A stretch of 64,000 bases of DNA from Candidatus Rhodoferax mariagerensis (GCA_016719055.1 JADKAW010000023.1:1-64000); one strand, 5' to 3'. Positions 43,798-54,459 are shown, counted from the stretch's first letter. Made by a program: numbers and translations. The notes: a model not told the origin generated them from the sequence alone.

Positions 43798-44006
43798 CGT
43801 GCACCTTGTGTTTATATGATCAAGTCAGGTTTGCCAGACCTGGGCTGCCTTCAATCTGGGTGCACCAGCGTGGCAACAGCCTGGCGTTTACACGTAGGCC
43901 TTTCCCAAACTAGCCGGGCGAAATTGGAGTAAATCAGGGGAATTCTGCGAACCCGGGGGAAAATCAACAATCCGACTATCAACCCCAGTTATTGTTTTGC
44001 AAGCCC

Positions 44007-44855
44007 TTACTGAGCCGCCTTTGGTTTAAAGAGAGGCATCACCTTGGGCAAGTTGGATTCGATATCTGCAATACGGGTCCGACCTGACGGGTGCGTGGAG
44101 AGCCACTGCGGGGGCGCGCCCTTGCTAGCGGCGGCCATTTTTTGCCACAGGCTGACACCTGCTCGGGGATCAAACCCGGCCCTTGCCGCCAGTTCCATGC
44201 CGACCAGATCGGCTTCTGATTCATCGCTACGACTGAATTGAAGGGTCAGCAACTGCGCGCCGTAATTGGTTACTGTCTGGCCGACCTGCCCCAAACCCAG
44301 CGCCTGGCTGAGCAGTGAGGCACCAATTCCGGTTGCGGCGTTTTTTCCCATGCGTTCGCGTGCGTGTTCGCGCAGCGCGTGGGCGACTTCATGGCCCATG
44401 ACGGTGGCAACTTCATCGTCGGTAAGCTTGAGTTGGTCCAGAATGCCACTATAGAACGCAATCTTGCCCCCGGGCATGCAAAAAGCATTGATTTGCTGGC
44501 TGCCGATCAGGTTGACTTCCCAATGCCAATTGGCTGCGCGCGGGTTCCAGCCCAAGGCATGTGGAATGGTTTTTTGGGCAATGGCACGCAGGCGCCTGAC
44601 TTGCGGGTGGTCCTTGCCAGCCAGGGCGTTTTTGGCAGCGGCTTGCTGCAGCATCTGCGCGTACTGCTGTGCGGCAGAGTTTTCAATGGTTTCTGCCGGC
44701 ACCAGCTTGGTGAACATCGAATTGCCACCAACTTCCACGCCTTCGCGGGCCCAAGCCTGCTGCAGGCCTGTCATTGGCAGAGCCAGCCCCAAGGCCGCTC
44801 CCTGGTGCAGTATTCTGCGCCGAGAACAAGGACAACAAGCGTGATGATTCGTCAT
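44007..44855 (-). CDS. M48-family metalloprotease
   Basis: A 282-residue zinc protease with an N-terminal export signal that carries SRRRILHQGAALGLALPM, a possible Tat leader. HEVAH lies at 155-159 and the third ligand Glu is in SRSDESEADLVGMELAARAGFDP. The ending WLSTHPSGRTRI is typical of the family (LoiP/YcaL-like). I used ATG 44855. It acts in the periplasm on misfolded or outer-membrane proteins. Confidence 0.9.
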   Translation of the reverse strand: MTNHHACCPCSRRRILHQGAALGLALPMTGLQQAWAREGVEVGGNSMFTKLVPAETIENSAAQQYAQMLQQAAAKNALAGKDHPQVRRLRAIAQKTIPHALGWNPRAANWHWEVNLIGSQQINAFCMPGGKIAFYSGILDQLKLTDDEVATVMGHEVAHALREHARERMGKNAATGIGASLLSQALGLGQVGQTVTNYGAQLLTLQFSRSDESEADLVGMELAARAGFDPRAGVSLWQKMAAASKGAPPQWLSTHPSGRTRIADIESNLPKVMPLFKPKAAQ

Positions 44856-45005
44856 GGTTTGGTCGGGCAATCGGTGAGTTGGCTTGGTACAAAGTTAGTC
44901 TGATGCATCCAGAGTGTGCATCCAAGTATTCCCAATTGTGTGCCAAATGGCGAAAATTCAAGACTCATAAAGACTGCATAACCACTAGGCCTAGGAGACC
45001 ATTCC

Positions 45006-47126
45006 ATGAAAAATCCGATCATCATCGAGTCCATTGAAGCCTGCGTGGACTACATCCTCGATACAGTTCCTGGCAACGTGGTGCTCGGGGTTCCACTGGG
45101 CATCGGCAAGCCCAACCCATTGATCAATGCGCTTTATCGGCGCATCAAGGCTAACCCGGCACGCAAGCTGCGCATCATTACTGCGCTGTCGCTGGAGCGC
45201 CCCGTGGGGCACAGTGAGCTTGAACAAAACTTTTTGCAACCCTTGGTGGAGCGAGTGTTTGGCAATTACCCAGACATGGACTATGTGAAAGACTTTCGCG
45301 GCGGACATTTGCCTGCCAACATCGAGGTGCAAGAGTTCTTCATGAAAACCGGGGACTACCTTGGCAACGAACCGGCCCAGCGGGGCTACATCTCGACCAA
45401 CTACACCTATGCCGCACGCGATATGGCCGTTCAGGGTCTGAACGTGATCGCCCAGGCCGTGGGTGTCAAGGGACACGACGAAGGGCTGCGCCTAAGCCTG
45501 TCCAGCAACCCCGACATCAGCGAAGAAGTGATCGAATGTGTGCGCGCCGCTGGGCAGTCGGTGCTGGCGGTCGGGGTCATCAACCGGCAAATGCCCTTCA
45601 TGCCCAACGGTGCCGAAGTGCCCCCTGGCTTTTTTGATGTGATCGTGACCGACCCGGCTGCCACTCATGATCTATTTGCACCACCCAACAACAAGGTCAG
45701 CCCTGCCGACTATGCCATCGGGCTGCATGCTTCAAGTCTGGTGGTGGACGATGGCACGTTGCAGATCGGCATCGGGTCGCTGGGTGATGCGATCGGCCAG
45801 TCCTTGATCGTGCGAGACCGCCACTGTGCTGAATACCGGCGTATTCTTGATTCGCTGTGCCCCGCAGGTCTGGACGGGCGCGAGCTTGGGCGTTTTGATG
45901 CTGGGCTCTACGGTTGCTCGGAAATGTTTGTCAATGCGTTTTTGCGCCTGATCGAGGCCGGCATCATTCGCCGAGAGGTGTTTGACGATGCAGTCTTGCA
46001 ACAGTTGCTCAACAGCGGGCGTATCAAGGATGACTGTGTGGAGCCCGAGACCCTGCGGGCTTTGCTGGACGCCGGTCGCATCCGCTCACCGCTGGCCCAA
46101 GAAGATGTGGGCTTTCTCAAGCGCTTTGGTATTTTGCGCGCTGACGTGCAGTTGCAGGGACAGCAGTTGGTGTTTGAAGGTCAGCGCTGTGGCGTCGACC
46201 TGCATGACGCCGCCTGTTTTAAGGACATCAGCGAACACATGTTGGGTTCCAGGCTGACGCATGGGGTGTTCATGACAGGGGGCTTCTTTTTGGGGCCACG
46301 CGATTTTTATGAGCGCTTGCGCACCTTGGCACCGCAGGACCTGGCCAAGATTGACATGACACGCATCGATTTCATCAATCAGCTGTATGGCAACGATGCG
46401 CTCAAGCGCGCCCAGCGCCGCAAGGCCAGGTTCATGAACACCACGATGGTGATGACCTTGCTGGGCGCAGCAGCCAGTGATGCGCTGGAGTCTGGCCAGG
46501 TGGTCAGCGGCGTGGGCGGCCAGTACAACTTTGTTGCCATGTCACATGCGCTGGCCGATGCCCGCCTGATCATGATGCTGCGCGCCACCCACGACAACAA
46601 GGACGGTCTCAAGAGCAGCATTGTCTGGAACTACGGCCATGTCACCATTCCACGCCACCTGCGTGATGTGGTGATCACCGAATATGGCATTGCCGAGCTG
46701 CGCGGGCAGTCGGACGGCGAGGTGGTCAAACGGATGATTGCCATTGCTGATTCACGCTTTCAGGATGAACTGGTCAAGCAGGCCAAGGCCCATGGCAAGC
46801 TCGAAGCCGAGTACGAGGTGCCGGAGTGCTTCCGGCAAAACTTGCCCGAAGTGCTGGCTGGCAAGCTCAAACCCTGGTCGCAAGCGGGCCTGCTACCAGA
46901 CTTCCCGTTTGGCACCGACCTCACCGATGACGAGTTGCACATGGTGCGGGCCATGAAAAAAATGAAACACGCTAGCCATCACCCGTCAGAGCTTCTGGCC
47001 ATGGCGATCAAGAGCCTGTGGGAAGGCAAGGAAGCACCGCCCGCCTACCTGGAGCGTCTGGGTCTGGCTGAGGTGCACAGCTTCAAGGACCGCGTGCTGC
47101 GGGCGCTGTTTGCCGGGAACCTGTAA
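45006..47126 (+). CDS. Acetyl-CoA hydrolase/transferase family protein
   Basis: A 706-residue protein, longer than the usual 430-500 for this family. The N-terminal region has VVLGVPLGIGKPNPLINALYRR and the C-terminal half has the conserved GVGGQYNFVAMSHAL and VVITEYGIAELRGQSD, with the active-site Glu of CoA-transferases in the latter. It would move CoA between acetate or other acids, or hydrolyse acetyl-CoA. A hairpin with a U-run follows (47146-47181). Confidence 0.8.
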   Translation: MKNPIIIESIEACVDYILDTVPGNVVLGVPLGIGKPNPLINALYRRIKANPARKLRIITALSLERPVGHSELEQNFLQPLVERVFGNYPDMDYVKDFRGGHLPANIEVQEFFMKTGDYLGNEPAQRGYISTNYTYAARDMAVQGLNVIAQAVGVKGHDEGLRLSLSSNPDISEEVIECVRAAGQSVLAVGVINRQMPFMPNGAEVPPGFFDVIVTDPAATHDLFAPPNNKVSPADYAIGLHASSLVVDDGTLQIGIGSLGDAIGQSLIVRDRHCAEYRRILDSLCPAGLDGRELGRFDAGLYGCSEMFVNAFLRLIEAGIIRREVFDDAVLQQLLNSGRIKDDCVEPETLRALLDAGRIRSPLAQEDVGFLKRFGILRADVQLQGQQLVFEGQRCGVDLHDAACFKDISEHMLGSRLTHGVFMTGGFFLGPRDFYERLRTLAPQDLAKIDMTRIDFINQLYGNDALKRAQRRKARFMNTTMVMTLLGAAASDALESGQVVSGVGGQYNFVAMSHALADARLIMMLRATHDNKDGLKSSIVWNYGHVTIPRHLRDVVITEYGIAELRGQSDGEVVKRMIAIADSRFQDELVKQAKAHGKLEAEYEVPECFRQNLPEVLAGKLKPWSQAGLLPDFPFGTDLTDDELHMVRAMKKMKHASHHPSELLAMAIKSLWEGKEAPPAYLERLGLAEVHSFKDRVLRALFAGNL

Positions 47127-47130
47127 CTTA

Positions 47131-47181
47131 CTAAATTGATAGTGGCTAGCGCTTATTCAGTAAGGGCTAGAAGGCGTTTTT
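47131..47181 (+). repeat. Dispersed hairpin repeat, copy A, acting as terminator
   Basis: The stem is CTAGCGCTTA (47146-47155) and TAAGGGCTAG (47161-47170), 9 of 10 paired, with loop TTCAG. It is followed by AAGGCGTTTTT. It lies between two convergent genes. It resembles other copies (53622, 54400, 54974, 63749). Confidence 0.7.
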
Positions 47182-47188
47182 ATATAAA

Positions 47189-49561
47189 TTACTTGATGCA
47201 AACCGAGCGCACCATCTTCAGGTCGGTCAAGCCCATCATGACCTTCTCCATGCCGTCCATTTTCAGGGTGCGCATGCCCCCTTCAACAGCGGCGGCAAAA
47301 ATCTCGGCGACACGGGCGCGTTCCTGAATTAGTTTTTTGATGCCGTCGTCGGCAATCAACAGTTCGTGCAAGCCAACCCGGCCTTTGTAGCCGGTCTGGT
47401 TGCATTTGTCACAGCCCTTGTGCCGGTAAAACTTGAGCTGCCCGGCCTCAGCATACTGGTCTTGCCAGCTTGCCATCAGCTTGACCATTTCACCTTCGTA
47501 ATCTGATTTCCAAATGGCTGAGTGGCGGAGCTCTTCGACGTATTCCACCGCAAACAGGCGCAGTTCTTCGGCGTCGGGCACGTAAGACTCTTTGCAGGCG
47601 CACAGGCGTTTGGCCAGACGCTGCGCCAGAATTCCCAGCAACGCATCGGCAAAATTGAATGGGTCCATGCCCATGTCCAGCAGGCGGGTGATCGACTCCG
47701 GGGCCGAGTTGGTGTGCAGTGTTGAAAACACCAGGTGGCCGGTGAGCGAGGCCTCGACCCCCATCGACACGGTTTCCTTGTCGCGCGACTCGCCAACCAT
47801 GATGATGTCGGGGTCAGCCCGCAAAAACGCTCGCATCACCAGCGCAAAGTCAATGCCGGCTTTTTTATTGATCTGGACCTGGCGCAAACCTTTTTGGGTA
47901 ATTTCAACCGGGTCTTCGGCGGTCCAGATCTTGGTGTCGGGCTTGTTCAGGTGTTTGAGCACCGAATGCAGAGTGGTTGTTTTACCCGAGCCGGTGGGGC
48001 CGCACACATAAAACAGGCCGTAGGGTTTTTCCACAGTCCTGATGACGCGGGCCTTGTTGTGCGGCGTCAGGCCCAGTTTGTCGAGCGGAATTGGCTCACC
48101 GGCGGCCAGTATCCGCATGACCACGTCTTCGACCCCGCCAGCAGACGGAATGGTGGCGACACGCAACTCGATGTCCACCGGGCCGTATTTTTTAAACTTG
48201 ATCTTGCCGTCTTGTGGTTTGCGGCGCTCGGAGATGTCGAGGTCACACATGATCTTGAGACGCGTGACCATGGCTTGGCGAAAATGCGCAGGAACCTCAA
48301 TGTAGGGCTGCAGCGATCCGTCAATGCGAAAACGAATGCCCGTTTTGAGTTTGCCCGGCATCGGTTCGATGTGGATGTCAGAAACACCCTGGTGATAGGC
48401 ATCCAGAATGACCTTGTTGACAAACTTGACCAGCTCGTTGTCAGCGGCGGCGGACTCGAGCGAGTCTTCGTTATTGCCGTCGTCCATCGGGGCGCTGTCC
48501 ATGTCGGCCAGCATTTCGTCAATGCTGCCGCCGCTGGCTTCCACGCCAAATATCTGACCCAGCGTTTCGTCAAAGTCAGCGTGCGTGGTCACGCGGTAGT
48601 CAAACTTGGTGATGCGCGGAAAAACCTGCTGCACGATGCGCGAACTGCGAACCGCCTCGGGGTCCAGGCACATGATGACCAGCCCAGCGGGTGACTCCTC
48701 CAGGGGAACCCAACCTTGCTCGCCAATAAACTCCCGCTTCAGGGCACCATGTAGCATTTCCGAGCGAATCCGACCAGGAACCATTGGCTCATACGGAACG
48801 CCAAAAAACTTGGCCAGTGACGGGCCGATCTGCGCTGGGCGAACCTGATAGCTGTCAAGCAAAACGTTCTCCACCGTCAGACCTTGTTCGCGCGCCTGCT
48901 GCAGGCAATGCTGCAACTCAGCGGCAGTCATGACACCATCAGACACCAGCCCATCGTATTTGGTCACCATGCGGCGTAATGTCTCTTCGGCTTCATGGAT
49001 GCGATGCCGAATGGCGGTGGCCAGCGTTTTACTCAATTGCGAGACGCCTTCAACCTCCAGGTCACCAAAGGGTCGATCGCTTTTGTTGTTGATGACCTGC
49101 AACACGCCATACAGCGTGCTGCCCTCCAAAATGGGGGCAACCAACATCTGGCGCGTGCGGTAACCCGATCGCTTGTCAACTTCTTTGAGAAACGTCAGCG
49201 CCGGATGGACTTTCTTGAGCGCCTCATCGTCATACACGTCGGGCAGGTTGACCAGCATGTGGCTGAACGCTGCATAGCCGGCAATGCTTTGCGGTGTGAT
49301 GGGCAATTTCAGATCGCGGCTGCTGTTCAAGCCGGTTTTGACTTTGGAAACAATGGCGGTCTGGTCCTCGTTGACCACATACAAAGTCAGCCGATCAGCG
49401 TTGAACAGCTTACAGATGTCCTGACTGGCTTCGAGCATGATCTGCTCGATGTTGTCGGTCTCGTGGATACGGGCCGTGACATGCTGCAGCTGCTTATAAA
49501 ACAGCGCCTCGAAAGTCATCCCGCCTCGCTCAGAAGCATGAGGGCGCAAAACCGAATTCAT
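47189..49561 (-). CDS. GspE/PilB-type secretion ATPase with N-terminal GAF domain
   Basis: A 790-residue protein. Residues 20-190 form a GAF sensor (ICKLFNADRLTLYVVNEDQTAIVSK..SRDLKLPITPQSIAGYAAFS). A MshEN-like middle follows, then the type II/IV secretion ATPase: Walker A GPTGSGKT at 521-528, a Walker B GESRD (usually GEIRD) and the zinc-binding KLCACKESY...CDKCNQTGYKGRVGLHE. It powers pilus or type II secretion assembly, but no pilin or secretin genes are near. FHA and PP2C genes lie directly upstream, suggesting phospho-control. Confidence 0.9.
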   Translation of the reverse strand: MNSVLRPHASERGGMTFEALFYKQLQHVTARIHETDNIEQIMLEASQDICKLFNADRLTLYVVNEDQTAIVSKVKTGLNSSRDLKLPITPQSIAGYAAFSHMLVNLPDVYDDEALKKVHPALTFLKEVDKRSGYRTRQMLVAPILEGSTLYGVLQVINNKSDRPFGDLEVEGVSQLSKTLATAIRHRIHEAEETLRRMVTKYDGLVSDGVMTAAELQHCLQQAREQGLTVENVLLDSYQVRPAQIGPSLAKFFGVPYEPMVPGRIRSEMLHGALKREFIGEQGWVPLEESPAGLVIMCLDPEAVRSSRIVQQVFPRITKFDYRVTTHADFDETLGQIFGVEASGGSIDEMLADMDSAPMDDGNNEDSLESAAADNELVKFVNKVILDAYHQGVSDIHIEPMPGKLKTGIRFRIDGSLQPYIEVPAHFRQAMVTRLKIMCDLDISERRKPQDGKIKFKKYGPVDIELRVATIPSAGGVEDVVMRILAAGEPIPLDKLGLTPHNKARVIRTVEKPYGLFYVCGPTGSGKTTTLHSVLKHLNKPDTKIWTAEDPVEITQKGLRQVQINKKAGIDFALVMRAFLRADPDIIMVGESRDKETVSMGVEASLTGHLVFSTLHTNSAPESITRLLDMGMDPFNFADALLGILAQRLAKRLCACKESYVPDAEELRLFAVEYVEELRHSAIWKSDYEGEMVKLMASWQDQYAEAGQLKFYRHKGCDKCNQTGYKGRVGLHELLIADDGIKKLIQERARVAEIFAAAVEGGMRTLKMDGMEKVMMGLTDLKMVRSVCIK

Positions 49562-49610
49562 GATGGCATCATGGAATTGAGGCGTTCAACAAGCACTCGT
49601 GCTGAAGAAG

Positions 49611-50246
49611 TCAATGCTGGAAAAACTGCATCTGGGTACCGGCCAATACGATCAGGTCGCCACTTTTCAAGGCGGTAGGTTCCTCGCCGACCTGCGCGCC
49701 ATTGAGCAGCAGCCGGTCATTTCCCTCCACATGATGGACAAAAAATCCGTGGCGCCGTTGCGTGATGGCGGCGACTGACACGCCAGGTTTCCCCACCGTA
49801 GTGACAATTTTGGTCAAAGTCATTTCACGTCCAGCCGCCGCACCTGACAAGACCTTGATCGAGCCATGCATCTCGGCTGCCAGAACCGGTGCCGCTGGGG
49901 CAGGAGGCATAGCCGCAGGCGGCTTGAAGATCATGGTCTTTTCAAAGTTGTCGCCGTCTTGGTCGGCTTCGAATCGAACCTTGTACTTGCCCACCTCCAA
50001 CACATCGCCGTTTTGCAGCACCTGCGTTTTGACCGCTTTGCCGGCCAGGTAAGTGCCGTTGGTGCTGTTGAGATCTTCAATCGTCACAACGGTGCCTGAC
50101 TTAACTATGGCCGCGTGCTCACCGCTGACCGTAAGGTTGTCAATCACAACGTCGTTGTAGGGGCGACGCCCTAGCGTTGTCCGATCTTTAGACAACTCAA
50201 CTTCCTTGATGACGGCACCGTCAAACATCACCAATATCTTGGGCAT
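49611..50246 (-). CDS. FHA-domain protein
   Basis: A 211-residue protein starting at ATG 50246 with AGGAGG upstream. The first FHA domain (residues 1-95) has TTLGRRPYNDVVIDNLTVSGEHAAI and LNSTNGTYLAG, which bind phosphothreonine. The C-terminal part repeats an FHA-like pattern (GREMTLTKIVTTVGKPGVSV). The linker is Ala/Pro-rich. It lies between a PP2C phosphatase and the GAF-GspE ATPase and may dock a phosphorylated partner. Confidence 0.9.
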   Translation of the reverse strand: MPKILVMFDGAVIKEVELSKDRTTLGRRPYNDVVIDNLTVSGEHAAIVKSGTVVTIEDLNSTNGTYLAGKAVKTQVLQNGDVLEVGKYKVRFEADQDGDNFEKTMIFKPPAAMPPAPAAPVLAAEMHGSIKVLSGAAAGREMTLTKIVTTVGKPGVSVAAITQRRHGFFVHHVEGNDRLLLNGAQVGEEPTALKSGDLIVLAGTQMQFFQH

Positions 50247-50303
50247 AGCCACCTCCTGTTGCGCAAGTATATGGGTTTGGCGAACATCAATCAAAAGCAA
50301 GCA

Positions 50304-51092
50304 TCAGTGACTGCCAAACAAACGCGATATCAGTCCGGACGTGGGCACCTCATGGACGGCCTGAGTCAGCAAAACCGAGATGTTGTCGCGCCCACCCCGG
50401 TCTTTTGCGCGGTCAACCAAAAGGGTCGCCATCGACTCCAATGTCGTGGCGCATGCCATGATGCCAGACATATTGGGCAGATCGAGCATGTCGGTCAGGC
50501 CATCCGAGCACATCAGGTAAATGTCGCCGTCCATGACCATGTGCTTATGTATTTCAACACGCAAGAATTCCTCGACACCAAGAGCCCGTGTCACCAGGTT
50601 TTTGCCCGGTGCGACGGCTGCCTGCTCTGGCGTCATCAACCCGGCGTCGACTTGCTCTTGCAGCATGGAGTGGTCTTTTGTAATTTGCGACAACACACCG
50701 TCGCGCCAAAGATAACAGCGTGAATCTCCCACATGCGCCAGCACCAAACTTGACGCCAAAAACACACCCACCACCAGGGTCGTGCCCATCCCAGCATAGT
50801 GAAGGTTGGTTGTTGCCGCTTTCAAAATAGCCAGGTTGGCCTGCTTGGCGCTGCTTTCGATCGCACGCGAAACATTTGCGTCGTTCGCTTGCTGCACACC
50901 AGTGGACAACCAACGCACCAAATCAGCCAGAATGGCGGTAGTTGCCATATTGCTGGCGACTTCGCCGGCACTGTAGCCACCCATGCCGTCCGCCAGAACG
51001 GCCACATTGGCAGTCGCATCAAAGGCGACCGAGTCTTCGTTGTTTGTGCGAACCAACCCTCGGTCAGTCAGCCCAAAAAATGTGTAGTTCAT
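50304..51092 (-). CDS. PP2C-type Ser/Thr protein phosphatase
   Basis: A 262-residue phosphatase starting at ATG 51092 (MNYTFFGLTDRGLVRTNNEDS). The metal-binding motifs are complete: NNEDS, ADGMGG, HVGDSRCYL, CSDGLTDML and GGRDNISV. It would remove phosphate from the targets bound by the FHA protein. No Ser/Thr kinase is in this window, so the cognate kinase must lie elsewhere. Confidence 0.92.
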   Translation of the reverse strand: MNYTFFGLTDRGLVRTNNEDSVAFDATANVAVLADGMGGYSAGEVASNMATTAILADLVRWLSTGVQQANDANVSRAIESSAKQANLAILKAATTNLHYAGMGTTLVVGVFLASSLVLAHVGDSRCYLWRDGVLSQITKDHSMLQEQVDAGLMTPEQAAVAPGKNLVTRALGVEEFLRVEIHKHMVMDGDIYLMCSDGLTDMLDLPNMSGIMACATTLESMATLLVDRAKDRGGRDNISVLLTQAVHEVPTSGLISRLFGSH

Positions 51093-51115
51093 GAAAGGAG
51101 TCCACTCAATTTGCG

Positions 51116-51152
51116 ACAAAGCCGGATTGTCCCTCAGGAAATCCGGCTTTGT
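51116..51152 (-). terminator. Terminator after sucCD
   Basis: A perfect 13-bp stem, ACAAAGCCGGATT (51116-51128) and AATCCGGCTTTGT (51140-51152), encloses 11 nt. It lies about 50 bp past the sucD stop and just upstream of the PP2C gene. Confidence 0.75.
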
Positions 51153-51199
51153 GTTGCCTGTGGCGCGATTGGGCGCGGCAGCATGCACTGCCGAATCAC

Positions 51200-52093
51200 T
51201 TACAGCATGGCTTTGAGCAGTTTCGCCATTTCAGACGGGTTGCGAGTGACCTTGAAGCCACACTCTTCCATCACGGCCAGTTTGGCCTCGGCGGTGTCAG
51301 CACCACCGGAGATCAAGGCACCCGCGTGTCCCATGCGTTTGCCTGCCGGCGCTGTGACGCCAGCGATGAAGCCGACGATGGGTTTTTTCATGTTGAGCTT
51401 GCACCAGCGTGCGGCTTCGGCTTCGTCCGGGCCACCAATTTCACCGATCATAATGACGGCATCGGTATCCGGGTCGTCGTTGAAGGCGCGCATGATGTCG
51501 ATGTGCTTGATGCCATTGATAGGGTCGCCACCAATGCCAACGGCACTCGACTGGCCGAGGCCGATTTCCGTCAACTGGGCGACGGCTTCATAGGTCAGCG
51601 TGCCAGAGCGGCTGACCACACCAATCCGACCTTTGCGGTGAATATGACCAGGCATGATGCCGATCTTGATCTCTTCAGGGGTGATCAAACCCGGGCAGTT
51701 GGGGCCGAGCAGCCAGGTCTTCTTACCGCCAGCCGCCTCCTTGGCGCGCATCTTGTTGCGCACTTCCAGCATGTCTCGCACCGGAATGCCTTCGGTGATG
51801 CAGATCGCCAAATCCAGATCAGCCTCAACCGCTTCCCAGATGGCAGCCGCGGCGCCGGGTGGTGGCACGTAAATCACCGACACGGTAGCACCGGTTTGAG
51901 ATGCAGCTTCCTTGACTGAAGCAAAAATCGGAATACCCAAAACGGATTCTCCAGCTTTTTTTGGGTTCACGCCGGCAACGAAGCAATTCTTGCCGTTGGC
52001 GTATTCCTGGCATTTTTCAGTATGGAACTGACCGGTCTTGCCGGTAATACCCTGGGTGATGACCTTGGAGTCTTTATTGATGAGGATGGACAT
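51200..52093 (-). CDS. sucD: Succinyl-CoA synthetase subunit alpha
   Basis: The 297-residue alpha subunit of the TCA-cycle enzyme that makes ATP or GTP from succinyl-CoA. It begins [28 protein letters not shown]. The phosphorylated His lies in GHAGALI and the CoA-binding Rossmann part is at the N-terminus. It follows sucC by 18 bp, and a strong hairpin terminator closes the operon. Confidence 0.97.
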   Translation of the reverse strand: MSILINKDSKVITQGITGKTGQFHTEKCQEYANGKNCFVAGVNPKKAGESVLGIPIFASVKEAASQTGATVSVIYVPPPGAAAAIWEAVEADLDLAICITEGIPVRDMLEVRNKMRAKEAAGGKKTWLLGPNCPGLITPEEIKIGIMPGHIHRKGRIGVVSRSGTLTYEAVAQLTEIGLGQSSAVGIGGDPINGIKHIDIMRAFNDDPDTDAVIMIGEIGGPDEAEAARWCKLNMKKPIVGFIAGVTAPAGKRMGHAGALISGGADTAEAKLAVMEECGFKVTRNPSEMAKLLKAML

Positions 52094-52111
52094 GATTTTT
52101 CCTATTCAGTC

Positions 52112-53278
52112 TCAAGCTGCCTTGACCGCAGCAACCACTTTTTCAGCCGCATCGGCCATGGTGTCGGCACTGATGATCGGCAAGCCGGATTCAGCAAGCA
52201 TCTTTTTGCCGATGTCTTCGTTGGTGCCCTTCATGCGCACCACCAACGGCACCGACAGATTGACCGCCTTGCAGGCGGTGATGACACCAGCTGCAATGGT
52301 GTCGCATTTCATGATGCCGCCAAAAATGTTGACAAGAATCGCCTTGACCTTGTCGTTTTTCAACATGATCTTGAAGGCTTCGGTGACTTTTTCCGGGGTG
52401 GCACCGCCACCTACGTCGAGGAAGTTGGCCGGTTCGGCGCCAAACAGCTTGATGGTGTCCATGGTGGCCATGGCCAAGCCGGCACCATTGACCAGGCAGC
52501 CAATGTTGCCATCCAGACTGATGTAGGCCAGGTCAAACTTGCTGGCTTCCACTTCGGCTGCGTCTTCTTCGTCGAGATCGCGGTAGGCAACGATTTCGGG
52601 GTGACGGTACAAGGAATTAGCATCAAAATTGAATTTGGCATCAATTGCCTTGATGTTGCCGTTTCCTTCAAGGATCATCGGGTTGATCTCGACCAGCGAG
52701 GCATCGGTGTCCATGTAAACCTTGTAAACCTTTTGCAACACGTCCGCGGCCTGCGGGGTGGAGCCGGCTGGCACGCCGATAGCGTTGGCAAGTTTGGTGG
52801 CCTGGGCCAGGGTCAACCCCACGGCTGGATCAACCAGCTCTGTGATGATTTTCTCGGGCGTGTCGTGCGCAACCTCTTCGATTGACATGCCGCCTTCAGA
52901 GGAGACGATCATCGCCACGCGCTGGCTGGCACGGTCAGTGACTGCCGATACGTAATACTCTTTTTTGATGTCGGCACCGTCTTCAATCAGCAGGCGGCGG
53001 ACTTTTTGACCCAACGGGCCAGTCTGGTGCGTGACCAGTTGCATGCCCAGAATCTCACCAGCAATTTTCTTGACATCGTCAATGGAACGCGCCAGTTTGA
53101 CTCCACCCCCCTTGCCACGACCACCGGCATGAATCTGCGCTTTGACAACCCAGACCGGGCCGCCGAGTTTTTGGGCGGCTTCTACCGCCTCTTGAACGGT
53201 GAATGCCGCAATGCCGCGAGGCACCGGCACACCAAATTGACGCAAGATTTCCTTGCCTTGGTACTCGTGAATCTTCAT
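52112..53278 (-). CDS. sucC: Succinyl-CoA synthetase subunit beta (ADP/GDP-forming)
   Basis: A 388-residue subunit starting at ATG 53278 ([22 protein letters not shown]), the usual N-terminus. It has the ATP-grasp fold ([20 protein letters not shown]) and ends VVAAVKAA. With SucD it forms the heterotetramer. argC lies divergently upstream. Confidence 0.97.
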   Translation of the reverse strand: MKIHEYQGKEILRQFGVPVPRGIAAFTVQEAVEAAQKLGGPVWVVKAQIHAGGRGKGGGVKLARSIDDVKKIAGEILGMQLVTHQTGPLGQKVRRLLIEDGADIKKEYYVSAVTDRASQRVAMIVSSEGGMSIEEVAHDTPEKIITELVDPAVGLTLAQATKLANAIGVPAGSTPQAADVLQKVYKVYMDTDASLVEINPMILEGNGNIKAIDAKFNFDANSLYRHPEIVAYRDLDEEDAAEVEASKFDLAYISLDGNIGCLVNGAGLAMATMDTIKLFGAEPANFLDVGGGATPEKVTEAFKIMLKNDKVKAILVNIFGGIMKCDTIAAGVITACKAVNLSVPLVVRMKGTNEDIGKKMLAESGLPIISADTMADAAEKVVAAVKAA

Positions 53279-53439
53279 GAGGTCTCTCTCAGGAATGGTT
53301 GGTTGGAAGGCCAACTGATTTGTCTTGAAAAGACAAAGTCAACGCCGCTTAGGATGCAGCTTGGGACTGTATCATGCTGCGCTGCGTCAATCTTTTATCA
53401 GACTTACAGTGTTGTCATTTTTTCGAGTTTCAGTTCAAC

Positions 53440-54375
53440 ATGCAAAAAATATTCATCGATGGCGAAGCCGGTACCACCGGCCTGCAAATCCGCGAACGCC
53501 TGCGGCTCCTCAGTGGCGTGGAGCTGTTGAGTATTGCCCCCGAGCGGCGCAAGGATGCCGGTGCCAAACGTGATTTGATGGCCCAGGCGGATCTGGTGGT
53601 GCTGTGCCTGCATGACGACGCTGCTATTGAGTCAGTAGCTGTCATCGCAGATATACAAAGCGCTACAGGCAAAAAAGGTCCAAAAATTATTGACGCTTCC
53701 ACGGCCCACCGCACAGCACCTGGCTGGGTTTATGGTTTTCCAGAACTGTGCGCCGGGCAGCTTGATGCGATCCGCACCGCACAGCGTGTGGCCAACCCCG
53801 GTTGCTATGCCACTGGCGCGATTGCGCTGATTCGTCCGCTGGTGGACGCCGGGTTGTTGCCCATTGACTTCGCGCTTTGCCTGCCATCGGTCAGTGGATA
53901 CTCGGGTGGCGGTCGCCCCATGATCGAAGCCTATGAGCAGGGGCGCGCACCTGCTTATGAGCTCTACGCGCTGGGACTTAAGCACAAACATATCCCCGAG
54001 ATCATGGCCTTCACCGGGCTGACCCGTCGGCCGCTGTTTGTGCCCTCGGTGGGCAACTTCAGGCAAGGCATGCTGGTGCAAATTCCGCTGCATCTGGACC
54101 TGTTGCCCGGCCAGCCCGGTGTCGGCGACCTGCACGCTGCGCTGGTGCGTCACTATGCGGGCAGCAACACCGTCAGCGTGGTGGCTGCCACGCCTGACAA
54201 CAAACTCGACGCCGCGGCGCTGGCTGACAGTAATCTGATGGAACTGCGCGTGTTTGGCAATCTCGACCCCGGCGACAACTTCCGCCACGCGGTGCTGGTG
54301 GCCCGGCTGGACAACCTGGGCAAAGGTGCCAGTGGTGCGGCGGTGCAAAACCTCAAACTGATGCTGGGGATGTAA
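53440..54375 (+). CDS. argC: N-acetyl-gamma-glutamyl-phosphate reductase, type 2
   Basis: A 311-residue arginine-biosynthesis reductase of the short type 2 class. The start is ATG 53440 ([21 protein letters not shown]). The catalytic Cys is in [15 protein letters not shown], with HKHIPEIM later. The stretch at 53622-53676 encodes [17 protein letters not shown] and coincides with a copy of the dispersed repeat, which reads through in frame. Confidence 0.95.
   Translation: MQKIFIDGEAGTTGLQIRERLRLLSGVELLSIAPERRKDAGAKRDLMAQADLVVLCLHDDAAIESVAVIADIQSATGKKGPKIIDASTAHRTAPGWVYGFPELCAGQLDAIRTAQRVANPGCYATGAIALIRPLVDAGLLPIDFALCLPSVSGYSGGGRPMIEAYEQGRAPAYELYALGLKHKHIPEIMAFTGLTRRPLFVPSVGNFRQGMLVQIPLHLDLLPGQPGVGDLHAALVRHYAGSNTVSVVAATPDNKLDAAALADSNLMELRVFGNLDPGDNFRHAVLVARLDNLGKGASGAAVQNLKLMLGM
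53622..53676 (+). repeat. Dispersed repeat, copy B, translated inside argC
   Basis: The sequence around TAGCTGTCATCGC and AAGCGCTACAGGC follows the pattern of the intergenic copies. Here it is read in frame between DDAA and PKIIDAS of ArgC, where related enzymes are a few residues shorter. Confidence 0.55.
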
Positions 54376-54399
54376 TTTCAGCGCCGCAGCGAATGTAAT

Positions 54400-54457
54400 T
54401 TGCTTCTATTGTTATAGCTTCATGCGCTTGCCCGGGAAGCGTCAAAAGCCGATTTTG
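54400..54457 (+). repeat. Dispersed repeat, copy C, after argC
   Basis: It contains TTATAGCTTCATGCGCTT, a short stem CGCTT/AAGCG and a following T-rich run. It fills the convergent gap between argC and recX and may terminate argC. Confidence 0.55.
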
Positions 54458-54459
54458 TT

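Noticed and set aside
43798..44006. Possible gene or RNA between the HDOD and M48 genes
   Set aside because: The 209-bp convergent gap shows no frame with a ribosome site and no convincing structure.
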